Assembly: GCA_039917615.1 (NCBI GenBank)
Contig: JBDSJD010000017.1
Location: 248,001 to 312,000, forward strand
Length of the DNA: 64,000 bases
Source of the DNA: ZC4RG30 sp039917615
Lineage (GTDB): Bacteria > Pseudomonadota > Gammaproteobacteria > Steroidobacterales > Steroidobacteraceae
Direction: 5' to 3'
The notes under the pieces were generated by a model, which did not search any database, had not been told where the DNA came from, and worked only from the letters and a program-made list of their open reading frames with translations. This document shows positions 41,786-52,700 of the stretch, piece by piece (the first letter of the stretch is position 1; the number at the start of each line of letters is the position of its first letter). Made by a program: the position numbers and the translations under genes.

Positions 41786-42927
41786 TGCTGCGCGATTGGC
41801 GCATTCCGAGCCTGGCGGCGGCGCTGCTGGTTGCCGCGGCTGCGCATGCCGGAGTGTTGCCGGAGGAGCGCGCCGACGTCATGTATCACAGTTATTCCGG
41901 TGGTGGCATCACCGTGGAGGGGCCGTCCGTACTGGTCCGCAAGAACTTCGGCGATTCGGTCTCGGCCACGGCAAATTATTACGTGGATGCCATCACCAGC
42001 GCGTCCATCGATGTGGTGGTCTCAGGCGCCAGCCAATACACCGAGCGGCGTGAGCAGAAAAGCCTGTCGCTTGACTATCTGCACGGCAAATCGACCTGGT
42101 CCCTGAGCTACGTCAACAGCACCGAAAACGACTACAAAGCCGGCACCTTTTCGCTAGGTGTCAGCCAGGACATGTTCGGCGACCTGACCACCGTGACCTT
42201 AGGCTTCTCGCAGGGCCTCGACAAAGTCGGCAGCTCGTTGGACCCTACTTTCGCGCAGGAAATCGAGCGGCGGAACTATCGGCTTGGCGTAACGCAGGTG
42301 CTGACGCGAAACATGCTGCTGGCGCTGAACTTTGAAGCCGTGACCGAGCAGGGCTACCTGCAGAATCCCTATCGTTTCATGCGTTATGAGAATCCGCTGG
42401 GCGGCTATATCCGCGCGCCAGAGGTGTTTCCCCACACTCGCACTGGCACCGCCGCTTCCACACGCCTGAAGTATTACCTCCCCTGGCGTGCCACAGTAGA
42501 GGGGCAATATCGGTACTACACCGACACCTGGGGCATCAATGCTCACACCACCGGCATTGAATACACGCAGCCGCTGGGCCGCTGGGTCCTGTCGGGGTCC
42601 TATCGCTTCTACAGGCAGAACGCCGCGAACTTTTTCAGCGACCTGTTCCCCTTCGCCAATTCCCAGAACTTCATGGCGCGCGACAAGGAAACTTCAGGGC
42701 TGAGCAGCGACACGCTTGGCATCCGGGCCTCGTACCAGTTCCCGGTGAGCTGGGCATCGTGGCTGAAGAAAGGCACGGCAAATCTGCACTTCACCCATAT
42801 GATGGTGGACTACGCGCAGTTTCGTGACCTCAGAAATTTTCCGCCGGGCAGCCCCAACCCTGGCACCGAACCGCTGTATTCGCTGGAAGCGAATATCATC
42901 CAGTTCTTCGTTTCGTTCTGGTTCTAG
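41785..42927 (+). CDS. DUF3570 outer-membrane beta-barrel protein
   Basis: About 380 residues from ATG 41785. A signal peptide (SLAAALLVAAAAHAG) is followed by amphipathic strands with aromatic ends throughout (LSLDYLHGKSTWSLSYVNST, for example) and a C-terminal FFVSFWF, the mark of an outer-membrane protein. YHSYSGGGITVEGPSVLVRK near the start is characteristic of DUF3570. It is translationally coupled to DUF4266, so the two probably act together, with DUF3570 as the barrel and DUF4266 as its lipoprotein. Transport substrate unknown. Confidence 0.85.
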   Translation: MLRDWRIPSLAAALLVAAAAHAGVLPEERADVMYHSYSGGGITVEGPSVLVRKNFGDSVSATANYYVDAITSASIDVVVSGASQYTERREQKSLSLDYLHGKSTWSLSYVNSTENDYKAGTFSLGVSQDMFGDLTTVTLGFSQGLDKVGSSLDPTFAQEIERRNYRLGVTQVLTRNMLLALNFEAVTEQGYLQNPYRFMRYENPLGGYIRAPEVFPHTRTGTAASTRLKYYLPWRATVEGQYRYYTDTWGINAHTTGIEYTQPLGRWVLSGSYRFYRQNAANFFSDLFPFANSQNFMARDKETSGLSSDTLGIRASYQFPVSWASWLKKGTANLHFTHMMVDYAQFRDLRNFPPGSPNPGTEPLYSLEANIIQFFVSFWF

Positions 42928-42939
42928 GCGCTACGCCCG

Positions 42940-43329
42940 TTATTTGACCGGGCGCCTGATGCGCCGGCGCGGCGCCGAAACCTCCGCAACCTTGCCACTG
43001 GGACGCACGGCGGCAAACGTCTTGACGGCGATGGCATCGACTGCCGCTTCAAAACTGCGGTAGTCGGCCACCAGGCGCCGGCCGAAATCGGTCAGACGCG
43101 CTCCGCCACCCTCCTTGCCACCCACGGTCAGTTCCGCCACCGGCTGGCTGAAGCCTTCGTTCGTGCTGTGCAAAAGCAGCCAGCCACGCCGATAGCTCAT
43201 GCCCAGCGACCGGGCCGCGGCAGACAGGGAGCCCGTGCGCTCAATGGCCTCCAGCAGGCTGACCTTGCCGGGGCCAAGGGAACAGGTGCCGGAGAAGTCG
43301 ACGCGGATATGAGTTTGCGGCTTGAGCAT
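42940..43329 (-). CDS. ModE-family molybdate-type transcriptional regulator (HTH only)
   Basis: The 129-residue protein is a LysR/ModE-type winged helix-turn-helix (GKVSLLEAIERTGSLSAAAR, then SLGMSYRRGWLLLHSTNEGF). The basic tail RRRIRRPVK closes it. It lacks the C-terminal molybdate-binding MOP domains of full ModE, as do many short ModE relatives. It is divergent from modA, and a ModE-like operator lies between them. It should repress modA when molybdate is plentiful. It converges with the DUF3570 gene. Confidence 0.87.
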   Translation of the reverse strand: MLKPQTHIRVDFSGTCSLGPGKVSLLEAIERTGSLSAAARSLGMSYRRGWLLLHSTNEGFSQPVAELTVGGKEGGGARLTDFGRRLVADYRSFEAAVDAIAVKTFAAVRPSGKVAEVSAPRRRIRRPVK

Positions 43330-43378
43330 GTGAACCGGGAGTCTAACGCCCGGCGCGCTGGCGCTGCCATCCGCAAGT

Positions 43379-43402
43379 CGCTATAGCTGCTGGGATATTG
43401 CG
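43379..43402. promoter_or_regulatory. ModE-like operator
   Basis: CGCTATA (43379-43385) and TATTGCG (43396-43402) are imperfect inverted arms spaced to a 24-base total, the same length and layout as the E. coli ModE box (CGNTATA...TATAACG type). It lies between the divergent modE-like and modA genes, 36 bases before the modA start. The half-site mismatch (TATTGCG versus TATAGCG) lowers certainty. Confidence 0.55.
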
Positions 43403-43437
43403 TATCATCACACTAACGCCTGCCGCATGGACCTCTC

Positions 43438-44196
43438 ATGCTTGGAAAATCGTTGCTACCCCTTGTACTTCTGTTCGCCGCCGCCTCGGGCCACGCTGCC
43501 GAGCGGATCGTCACCGTATTTGCCGCCTCGTCGCTGACGGATGTGCTGGAGCAGGTTGGCAAAGCTTACACAGCGTCGACTCGGATCCCGGTGCGATTCT
43601 CTTTTGCCGCAAGCTCGGCGCTGGCGCGCCAGATCGAATCCGGCTCGCCGGCTGACGTCTTTGTCTCGGCCGACCAGGAGTGGATGGATTATCTGGCGAG
43701 CCGCAAGCTCATCAAGGGCGAGACGCGCAACAACATCGTGTCGAATTCACTGGTGCTAGTGGCGCCAGCGGACAGCAAGATCAGTCTGCGCATCGGGCCG
43801 GGCTTCGGGCTGGCCACTGCGCTGGGCAAGAACGGTCGCCTGGCCACCGGTGATCCAGCCAGCGTGCCGGTGGGCAAGTACGCGAGCGCAGCGCTTACGC
43901 GGCTGGGTGTCTGGGACGCCATCAAGGACCGGCTCATTCCCGCCGACAATGTCCGCACCGCACTTAATTTCGTCGCGTTGGGAGAGGCACCGCTGGGCAT
44001 CGTGTATGCCACGGATGCGCGTGGCAACGGCAAAGTGCGGGTGGTCGATACCTTTCCGGCCGCAAGCCATGATCGCATCAGTTATCCGGCCGCAGTAACC
44101 ACCAGTGCGACCGCGGAGGCGGCCAGCTTCATGGAATTTCTCGGCAGTCAGGTGGCGCGAAACATTTTCGACGCCGCGGGATTCGGCATGCCATGA
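43438..44196 (+). CDS. modA: Molybdate ABC transporter substrate-binding protein
   Basis: The 252-residue protein has a signal peptide (to about residue 20, GHAA) and the ModA fold: TVFAASSLTDVLEQV at the N-lobe, FSFAASSALARQIESGSPAD carrying oxyanion-contact serines, and GIVYATDARGNGKVRVVDTF at the hinge. It captures molybdate or tungstate in the periplasm. ModB and ModC are not next to it: after 75 bases the convergent apbE gene begins. The importer must therefore be completed elsewhere or this is an orphan receptor. Confidence 0.93.
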   Translation: MLGKSLLPLVLLFAAASGHAAERIVTVFAASSLTDVLEQVGKAYTASTRIPVRFSFAASSALARQIESGSPADVFVSADQEWMDYLASRKLIKGETRNNIVSNSLVLVAPADSKISLRIGPGFGLATALGKNGRLATGDPASVPVGKYASAALTRLGVWDAIKDRLIPADNVRTALNFVALGEAPLGIVYATDARGNGKVRVVDTFPAASHDRISYPAAVTTSATAEAASFMEFLGSQVARNIFDAAGFGMP

Positions 44197-44269
44197 AAAC
44201 CGGTTCAGTACGTTCTTGCTGAAGGCGGTGGTCGCGGCCTTGCGGCCGAGAATGCCCGCAGGTTCGGAA

Positions 44270-45280
44270 TCAAGGCGGCGGCTGCAGGCCCTTCGAGTAA
44301 CTCACCTTGCCGTCGGCGGCGATGACAATGGCATCAGCATCGGGGAGGGAATCGATGAAGGCAAGTCCGGCCTTTGGACCCAGGATGAACACGGTCTTGG
44401 TCAACCCGTCCGTGCGGGTGGCGTTCGAGGCGATGATGGTGACGCTGCGGACTTCATGCGGCGACAGTCCGGTCTTCGGATCGATGATGTGATGGTAACG
44501 CACCCCGCCTTCGTCAAAGAACCGCTCATAGTCCCCCGAGGTGGAAAAAGCAGCATCCACCAGCGGCAGGCGCAGCACGATCTCATCCTTGCGGTCCGGG
44601 TGACGGATGCCTATCACCCAGGGTTTGCCGAAACGATCGCCACTGACACGCGTATCACCGCCGGCATTGACCATGGCATGCGTGAGTCCTCGTTGCTTCA
44701 GAATTTCGATGCCGCGATCGACCGCATAGCCCTTGGCGATGCCACCGAGGTCGATGCGCATACCCGGCTTGCCGAAAGCCACCGTGAGTCTGGCCGGATC
44801 GAGCCTGAGCTGGCGGTAGTCCACCGTTGGCAACGCGGCAGCAATCGTCTTGCTGTCCGGTCGCTGGTGTGCGCGGTAGTCGTATAGATAACCCACGCTG
44901 GCATAGGTGATGTCGAAGGCGCCAGAGGACAGCGCCGAATACTGCTGCGCGGTCTGGAGCAACAGGAACAGTTCTTCGGAAACCGACACCGGTGCCTTTG
45001 CTGCACCGGCATTCACACGTGAGACTTCGGATTCCGCTTTGTAAGTGCTCATCAATGCGTCGATGCGCCGCATGTCTGCCAGCACTGCTTCCATTGCAGC
45101 TTCGCCCTGGGGGCGATCGGTAGCCCACAGTTCCACCGCGCAGCGTGTGCCCATGATCGCCTCTTCGCGATACAGCCATTCGGCGTGAGCGACAGCTGAA
45201 TGGACCGCCCCGCTCAGCAGCAGCAGCACCGCAGAAAACTGTCGCCATTGAGGAACAGCAGGAACATTCTTCATGCGCAC
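44270..45280 (-). CDS. apbE: FAD:protein FMN transferase (ApbE)
   Basis: The 336-residue protein has a signal peptide (to ~residue 33) and the full ApbE pattern: EEAIMGTRCAVELW, SSGAFDITYASVG, IDLGGIAKGYAVDRG, NAGGDTRVSG and HHIIDPKTGLSPH. It uses FAD to attach FMN covalently to a Thr/Ser of exported proteins and needs Mg2+. No classic substrate such as NqrC, RnfG or an FMN-binding-domain protein is in the window. The nearest candidates are the redox proteins of the DUF4266/DUF3570 arm, a link inferred only from distance. Confidence 0.93.
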   Translation of the reverse strand: MRMKNVPAVPQWRQFSAVLLLLSGAVHSAVAHAEWLYREEAIMGTRCAVELWATDRPQGEAAMEAVLADMRRIDALMSTYKAESEVSRVNAGAAKAPVSVSEELFLLLQTAQQYSALSSGAFDITYASVGYLYDYRAHQRPDSKTIAAALPTVDYRQLRLDPARLTVAFGKPGMRIDLGGIAKGYAVDRGIEILKQRGLTHAMVNAGGDTRVSGDRFGKPWVIGIRHPDRKDEIVLRLPLVDAAFSTSGDYERFFDEGGVRYHHIIDPKTGLSPHEVRSVTIIASNATRTDGLTKTVFILGPKAGLAFIDSLPDADAIVIAADGKVSYSKGLQPPP

Positions 45281-45350
45281 AAGATACCGCAGCTGTGGTG
45301 GCTGGAGTAAGCTCTGTCAACGCAGACTAGACACATGGAGGTTCTGCAAC

Positions 45351-46199
45351 ATGTTCCGATCGATCCGAAATTTCTCCATTGCCGTGTTGGCACTGTTTGC
45401 CATTGCCGCGCAGGGCCCGGCTTATGCCCAGGCGCGCGAGGAAGCGAAACTTCTGGTCGCGACGCAAGTGCTCGATGAGCTGCGCGCGCAGCGCGACCAG
45501 GTCATTCCCGAGCGCCTGTTGCAGCGCGCTTATGGTGTGGCGGTGATCCCGTCGGTGACCAAGGTTGCGCTGTTCTTCGGCGGTCGGCACGGCAGTGGCG
45601 TGCTGGTGGTGCGGGACAGTCATGGCCGGTTCACCAACCCCTTGTTCATCAACCTGACGGGCATCAGCGGCGGGCCTCAGTTTGGCGTGCAGGAAACCGA
45701 CATCGTGCTGGTGTTCACCACCAAGCGCGGCATCGAAGGCATTGCTGACGGCAAGCTCACCCTTGGCGCCGGTGCCTCTGTTGCAGCGGGCCCGCTGGGC
45801 AGGCAGGCAGAAGTGGCCGCCAGCACCACTACCGAAGTGTATGCGTACTCGCGCGCACGCGGCATGTTCCTGGGTCTTGCGCTAGACGGCACCGCCATCA
45901 GCATCGACCGCAAGGCCAACCGCGCGTTCTACAACAAGCGCGACGTCCTGCCCTCGGAAATCATGAGCGGTGCGGTATCGCAGGATTCGGAAAATGTCCG
46001 GCGCTTCCTGGCTGCGCTGGCGCAGAGCACCGGGGAATCAGCCACCGCTACCGTGTCGGGCGGCGGACCGGCACAGGGCGGCACGCCTGCCAGCAGCACG
46101 CCGGTTGCACCAGTTCAGGGTCCCGCCGCGCCAGAGGCCGGCGGGGTCAAGACCTTTCCGATGGAAGATCCAGCGCCAGGCAAGGAGCCACCCCGCTGA
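45351..46199 (+). CDS. SYLF-domain (Ysc84-like) lipid-binding protein
   Basis: About 282 residues from ATG 45351, which has GGAGG upstream. A signal peptide ends near YAQA. The SYLF fold covers about residues 30-220: IPERLLQRAYGVAVIPSVTK, a GGRHGSGVLVVRD core, then DIVLVFTTKRGIEGIADGKL. The C-terminal tail is low-complexity Gly/Pro/Ser. SYLF proteins bind phosphoinositides or other lipids; in bacteria they are usually secreted or surface-associated with unknown function. It is divergent from apbE with a 70-base gap. Confidence 0.88.
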   Translation: MFRSIRNFSIAVLALFAIAAQGPAYAQAREEAKLLVATQVLDELRAQRDQVIPERLLQRAYGVAVIPSVTKVALFFGGRHGSGVLVVRDSHGRFTNPLFINLTGISGGPQFGVQETDIVLVFTTKRGIEGIADGKLTLGAGASVAAGPLGRQAEVAASTTTEVYAYSRARGMFLGLALDGTAISIDRKANRAFYNKRDVLPSEIMSGAVSQDSENVRRFLAALAQSTGESATATVSGGGPAQGGTPASSTPVAPVQGPAAPEAGGVKTFPMEDPAPGKEPPR

Positions 46200-46207
46200 C
46201 CATGGCG

Positions 46208-47110
46208 CTAGTGGCGCAGCAACCACAACGCCAGCGGCACATAGGCAAGCGCCAAGAGCACCGACACCGATGCCGCGCTCGCCGCGAGTTCGCGGTTGAG
46301 CTGCTCGCGGTTGGCGATGACCACCGCACTGAATCCAATGGGTGCTGCTGAGCCCAGCAGCACCACCGAGCGCGTAATGCCTTGAAGGCCGAACAGCCAC
46401 ACGCAGCAGAAGCCCAATGCGAGTCCCGCCACGATGCGCAGCGCCACCGTAGCCAGCACCCGGCTGTCGCGCAGCAACCTTGCATCGAACAGCACGCCGA
46501 GGGCCACGATCACCAGCAGCAGGATCAGACGCCCGATCGTGCCCAGCATCGTCACCAGCCATTCCGGCAGCGCGAGGCCAGCGCCATTGAGTGACAACGC
46601 AGCGATCAATGCCCACAAGGGAGGAAAGCTCGCCACGCGACGCAGCACCGCCCCGATTCGGGCGCCGTGGCCGCCATACCAGGCAGCAATGGCGTAGACC
46701 AGGCTGCCCGCGCACAACGCATTGCCCAGATCGAACAGCGCCAGATGCGCAAACCCGACCTGGCCCCACACCGCGATCACGAAGGGGAACAGAAACCCGT
46801 TGTTGACGGACATGCTGCAGATGGTGAACGCGCCCTGTGTAGCGCGCGGTAATTTCAGCGCGCTGCCCAGCAGCAGCGACAGGCCGAGCGTGACGAGGAT
46901 GATCAGTACACAGCTGACCGGCAGTGCTATGAGTTCGCGCTGCAGAGGGATGCGGCTGACATCGGCCAGAAACAGGGCCGGCAAACCCACCGTGATCACC
47001 AGTTGCAGCATCCTGCCGGCATGCGACGGCTGGAGCCAGCCCCGGCGCCTGGCCAGATAGCCGGCAGCAAACAGTGCGATCAACAGGGCAACGCGAACTT
47101 GAACAGACAT
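46208..47110 (-). CDS. AEC-family (auxin efflux carrier) transporter
   Basis: The 300-residue membrane protein has about ten hydrophobic segments in the AEC pattern: LLIALFAAGYLARRRGWL at the start, SMSVNNGFLFPFVIAVWG in the middle and GLPALFLADVSRIPL at helix two. AEC proteins move organic anions or amino acids across the inner membrane; the substrate here is unknown. It converges with the SYLF gene (8-base gap) and diverges from the small gene at 47156. Confidence 0.87.
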   Translation of the reverse strand: MSVQVRVALLIALFAAGYLARRRGWLQPSHAGRMLQLVITVGLPALFLADVSRIPLQRELIALPVSCVLIILVTLGLSLLLGSALKLPRATQGAFTICSMSVNNGFLFPFVIAVWGQVGFAHLALFDLGNALCAGSLVYAIAAWYGGHGARIGAVLRRVASFPPLWALIAALSLNGAGLALPEWLVTMLGTIGRLILLLVIVALGVLFDARLLRDSRVLATVALRIVAGLALGFCCVWLFGLQGITRSVVLLGSAAPIGFSAVVIANREQLNRELAASAASVSVLLALAYVPLALWLLRH

Positions 47111-47155
47111 GCTTCGGGATACTTCCGGCTTCGACCGCTGGTATCATGACATGCC

Positions 47156-47428
47156 ATGCCGATGATTCAATCTGCGCACAACCTGCGCAAACCACACAGC
47201 GAAGAACCTGCGCCTTACGGCGTTCGCGTCAGCCTGCAGACCAACGACCCATTTCGCAAACTGCTGGGACCAGACTGGCATCGCCTGCACTGGTACCGCA
47301 GCGCGCAGGAGCGCGATGCGGCGCTGGCGGAGATGAGCCGGCGGCACGATTATTCGCGTCCAAAGGATGCGCCGACGCTTACCTATACAAAAGTCGAGAA
47401 TCTCGCGGCCAGTCGCGGCCTGGCCTGA
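47156..47428 (+). CDS. Conserved small protein (90 residues), function unknown
   Basis: The protein begins MPMIQSAHNLRKPHSEEPAP and contains GVRVSLQTNDPFRKLLGPDW and LHWYRSAQERDAALAEMSRR. There is no signal peptide or membrane segment; it is cytoplasmic and charged. ATG 47156 lies 45 bases from the divergent AEC gene. The regular composition and the codon pattern favour a real gene, but I recognise no family. It converges with the phospholipase gene after eight bases. Confidence 0.7.
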   Translation: MPMIQSAHNLRKPHSEEPAPYGVRVSLQTNDPFRKLLGPDWHRLHWYRSAQERDAALAEMSRRHDYSRPKDAPTLTYTKVENLAASRGLA

Positions 47429-47435
47429 AACAGCC

Positions 47436-49673
47436 CTAGAAGCTGTGGCCCAACGACAGATACAGGGCGTGATGACCGGCAGTGTCGTAGCCAGCGGCGA
47501 GCCACGCAGGACCCAGAAAAGTATCCAGGCCGAAGAACAGGCTCATGTCCTTACGCGCACTGCCAAGTGTCATGTCGCTGCGCAGCGCCCAGGTGTTGCC
47601 CACCTCCAGTGATATTCCCGCATACATGGGCACATTGAGGAAACCTTCGCCGCCATTGCCGACCTTGCGGAAATACAGCAGCCTCGCGATGCCGTAGTGC
47701 GGACCGATGAGCGAATCGGCCGACATGCCAGAGAGGTTCAGAAAGCCCCCAAGCGGAAAAAAGCTGCGCTCGTCGGCGTTTTCGGCATTCAGCAATGTGC
47801 CTGCAGAGGCCCAGGCAATCGCGGTGTTCTTGCCCCAGGAACGCACCACCCGCCAGTCGATGTTCACCGAGTCGGACACCCGATCGAATGAACTACCCGC
47901 GACCAGGCCACGCCACTCGAAAGTAGCTGCCGCGCCGCGCCGCGGGAAAGCCGCGCTGTCCAGGCTGTCGAAACTGTAGCGGCCAAAAACTTCGCTGCTC
48001 TGGAAAGACAGTGCTGGTTCGATGGTGTTGCCGAGGCGCACGCGCGACTTGCCGAACTCGCGTTTCACGCCGCCGCGCAGCTCGCCGGACAAACCAATTT
48101 CGCGGCCCAGGCTGCCCCCGAAGCTCAGCGAACGCACCCGCAACTCGCCGACCTGCTCATCGGCCTGGAACTGCGGCACTGCCCTGATCTGAAACAGCAC
48201 CGAGGGTTCCACGAACCAGCGCCGGCGCACCGAGAATGGCAGGTACAACTGCGATCCCAGGCGAGGATTGCCGCCAAGCTGCGCATCCCAGATCCATTCG
48301 GCGCCCAGGCCGCCGATGTCCGTGACCAGCAGTCGCGCAGCGGCATCGAAGGTGGAATTGCCGGTGAAGTCGTCCTGCAGGCGCAGGCCGAAGCGCAGAT
48401 AGTTCGGTCCCCAGGAGTTGGGCTTGACGGAGAACAGGAGATCAGCCGTGTTGTTCTGCTGCGCCCGGTCGACTTTTTCCAGATGGTAGTCAAGCGACTC
48501 CAGCAACCCCTGACCGTAGTGACGGCTGATATGGCGCGAGAGTGTGGGCGCATCGAGCAGCTTGCCCGCCATGTCGCCGAACAAGGTCTCGACGGCGGCC
48601 GCGTACTGCGCAGAATCAGCCTGGGTTCCCACGTTCCGCACGACGGGCATCTCGACCTTGTGCGCACGCCCGGCGAGATAGCGATCGTACTGCTCGGCAG
48701 TTACGGACAGCGTGAGCAACCGCTGCCGTGCAACCGCAGCGGCGGCTGAACCTGCGGACATGAGTCGGCCGAGTTTTGCGAAGTTGAAGGAAGACGCGTC
48801 CCGTATGGCGGGACTCAGCAGCACATCGTCGACGGTCAATGTGGCGATCTGTTTTTCGCTCTCACGGCGGATCAGGATGGTGAGCATCTGGTTGGCAACA
48901 TTGGTCACCGACCCCAGCCCGTCGCGCTGCGCCAGCGTGTAGCCCACATCCACCACGATGAGCCGATCGACATTCATCGCCCGCGCCACGTCGATCGGTA
49001 CATTGTTGGAGATGCCACCATCCACCAGCAGGTGACCATCCCGCTCCACCGGCGCGAAAAATCCCGGAGCCGACACGCTGGCGCGCAGGGCGGTGGCCAG
49101 ATCGCCCTTCCCCATGACTACCGCGGTACCGGTTTCAAGGTCGGTTGCCACGGCGCGAAACGGCGTCGGCAGATGGTCGAAATCGGCGGTGGTGGCTACG
49201 GATACAGTCAGTGCGCGCAGCAGCTGACCGAGCTTCTGCCCCTGGATCAGTCCGCTGGGCAGCTGGAAGCGCCCGTCGCGAATCCCCAGTGGCAGCTGCA
49301 CGAGAAAATCGCGGTCTTCGCGCTTGCGGCGCAGGCTCAGGCCATCGCGCGCAGGCCGGTCGCGAAAGGCGTCCTCCCAGTCCACACCGGCAAGTTCCCG
49401 TTCGATCTGCGCGGCGGACATGCCGCTGGCGTAGAGACCGCCCACCACTGCACCCATGCTGGTGCCGGCGATGGCGTCGATGGGCACGTGCATCTCTTCC
49501 AGAGCCTTCAACACGCCCACATGCGCGGCACCACGGGCGCCACCGCCCGACAGCACCAGACCGATGCGCGGCCGACCAGGGTCGGTCCGCGGCGCCTCAG
49601 CGGCAAACGCCGGCGAGCCGGCAGCGAGGCATGACAGACCGGCCAGCAGAGCCAGAAATGGGGCGCGTATCAC
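47436..49673 (-). CDS. Patatin-like phospholipase with C-terminal beta-barrel (PlpD/type Vd-like)
   Basis: About 745 residues from GTG 49673, giving a clean signal peptide (ending SPAFAAEA). The patatin domain has the oxyanion hole GGGARG, catalytic serine in GTSMG and aspartate in DGG, all intact. The C-terminal ~400 residues follow POTRA/BamA-like sequence and end in LYLSLGHSF, an outer-membrane barrel signature. This is the architecture of type Vd autotransporters such as PlpD. It should hydrolyse phospholipids at or outside the outer membrane. An ATG at 49733 gives 765 residues but overlaps the divergent gene's start. Confidence 0.9.
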   Translation of the reverse strand: MIRAPFLALLAGLSCLAAGSPAFAAEAPRTDPGRPRIGLVLSGGGARGAAHVGVLKALEEMHVPIDAIAGTSMGAVVGGLYASGMSAAQIERELAGVDWEDAFRDRPARDGLSLRRKREDRDFLVQLPLGIRDGRFQLPSGLIQGQKLGQLLRALTVSVATTADFDHLPTPFRAVATDLETGTAVVMGKGDLATALRASVSAPGFFAPVERDGHLLVDGGISNNVPIDVARAMNVDRLIVVDVGYTLAQRDGLGSVTNVANQMLTILIRRESEKQIATLTVDDVLLSPAIRDASSFNFAKLGRLMSAGSAAAAVARQRLLTLSVTAEQYDRYLAGRAHKVEMPVVRNVGTQADSAQYAAAVETLFGDMAGKLLDAPTLSRHISRHYGQGLLESLDYHLEKVDRAQQNNTADLLFSVKPNSWGPNYLRFGLRLQDDFTGNSTFDAAARLLVTDIGGLGAEWIWDAQLGGNPRLGSQLYLPFSVRRRWFVEPSVLFQIRAVPQFQADEQVGELRVRSLSFGGSLGREIGLSGELRGGVKREFGKSRVRLGNTIEPALSFQSSEVFGRYSFDSLDSAAFPRRGAAATFEWRGLVAGSSFDRVSDSVNIDWRVVRSWGKNTAIAWASAGTLLNAENADERSFFPLGGFLNLSGMSADSLIGPHYGIARLLYFRKVGNGGEGFLNVPMYAGISLEVGNTWALRSDMTLGSARKDMSLFFGLDTFLGPAWLAAGYDTAGHHALYLSLGHSF

Positions 49674-49731
49674 GGCTGCAAGGATAATCGGCCTCGCCGT
49701 TGCTTGGCCATGCACGGTAAGCTTGCGAGCC

Positions 49732-50472
49732 ATGCCAATGCTGCTTATTTCCTACGTTATTCAGGCGCTGCTGATCGTTCACTGCATCAAGACACAACGC
49801 AACCAGCTATGGGTCTGGGTGCTGGCCATGCTGCCGGTGGCAAGCATCTTCGCCTATACAGCGGCGGAACTGTTGCCCGACCTGCTGCGCAGCCGCGCCA
49901 CACGGCGCACAGTCAAGGGGGTGAAGAAGGTGCTGAATCCCGAAGCGGATTTGCGCCGGCTTGCCCAGCATGCCGAAATCAGTGGCGGCGTCGCTGCCAA
50001 TCAGAGGTATGCCGAGGAGCTGCTGGGCCTGGGTCGCCCTGCGGAGGCCATCCCCGTATTCCAAAAGATCCTGCGCGGACTGTACGAACATGACCCGAAC
50101 CTGCTGCTGGGGCTGGCACGTGCCCAGTTCGCCGCCGGCACTGCGGCCGAAGCGCGCGCGACGCTGGACCTGCTGATCCAGCACAACCCCGAATTCCGCT
50201 CCGCCGACGGACATCTGCTCTATGCCCGCGCGCTGGAGCAGGAGGGACTGCCACAGCGGGCCCTGGACGAATACAAGGTGCTGGCTGGCTACTACCCTGG
50301 CGCCGAGGCCCGCGTGCGTTATGCACAGCTGCTGCGTGCCCAGGCCAAGCCAGACGAGGCACGGCAGCAGCTGCGTGAGCTTCTGAACCTGGCCGCAGTT
50401 GCACCCCCACATTACCGCCGCACGCAGGAAGACTGGCTGAAGCAGGCTGAGCGGGAAATCGCCGCACTCTGA
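49732..50472 (+). CDS. Membrane-anchored TPR protein (PLDc_N/YjbE-like N-terminus)
   Basis: The 246-residue protein opens MPMLLISYVIQALLIVHCIK with two membrane helices (LWVWVLAMLPVASIFAYTAA) resembling the N-terminus of cardiolipin synthase-like proteins. TPR repeats follow (RYAEELLGLGRPAEAIPVFQ; LLGLARAQFAAGTAAEARAT). It is probably an inner-membrane scaffold with a cytoplasmic or periplasmic TPR arm. The start codon overlaps that of the longer phospholipase reading. It is followed by icd after eight bases, so the two may be co-transcribed. Function unknown. Confidence 0.75.
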   Translation: MPMLLISYVIQALLIVHCIKTQRNQLWVWVLAMLPVASIFAYTAAELLPDLLRSRATRRTVKGVKKVLNPEADLRRLAQHAEISGGVAANQRYAEELLGLGRPAEAIPVFQKILRGLYEHDPNLLLGLARAQFAAGTAAEARATLDLLIQHNPEFRSADGHLLYARALEQEGLPQRALDEYKVLAGYYPGAEARVRYAQLLRAQAKPDEARQQLRELLNLAAVAPPHYRRTQEDWLKQAEREIAAL

Positions 50473-50480
50473 AGGACATC

Positions 50481-52700
<2,220 letters not shown>

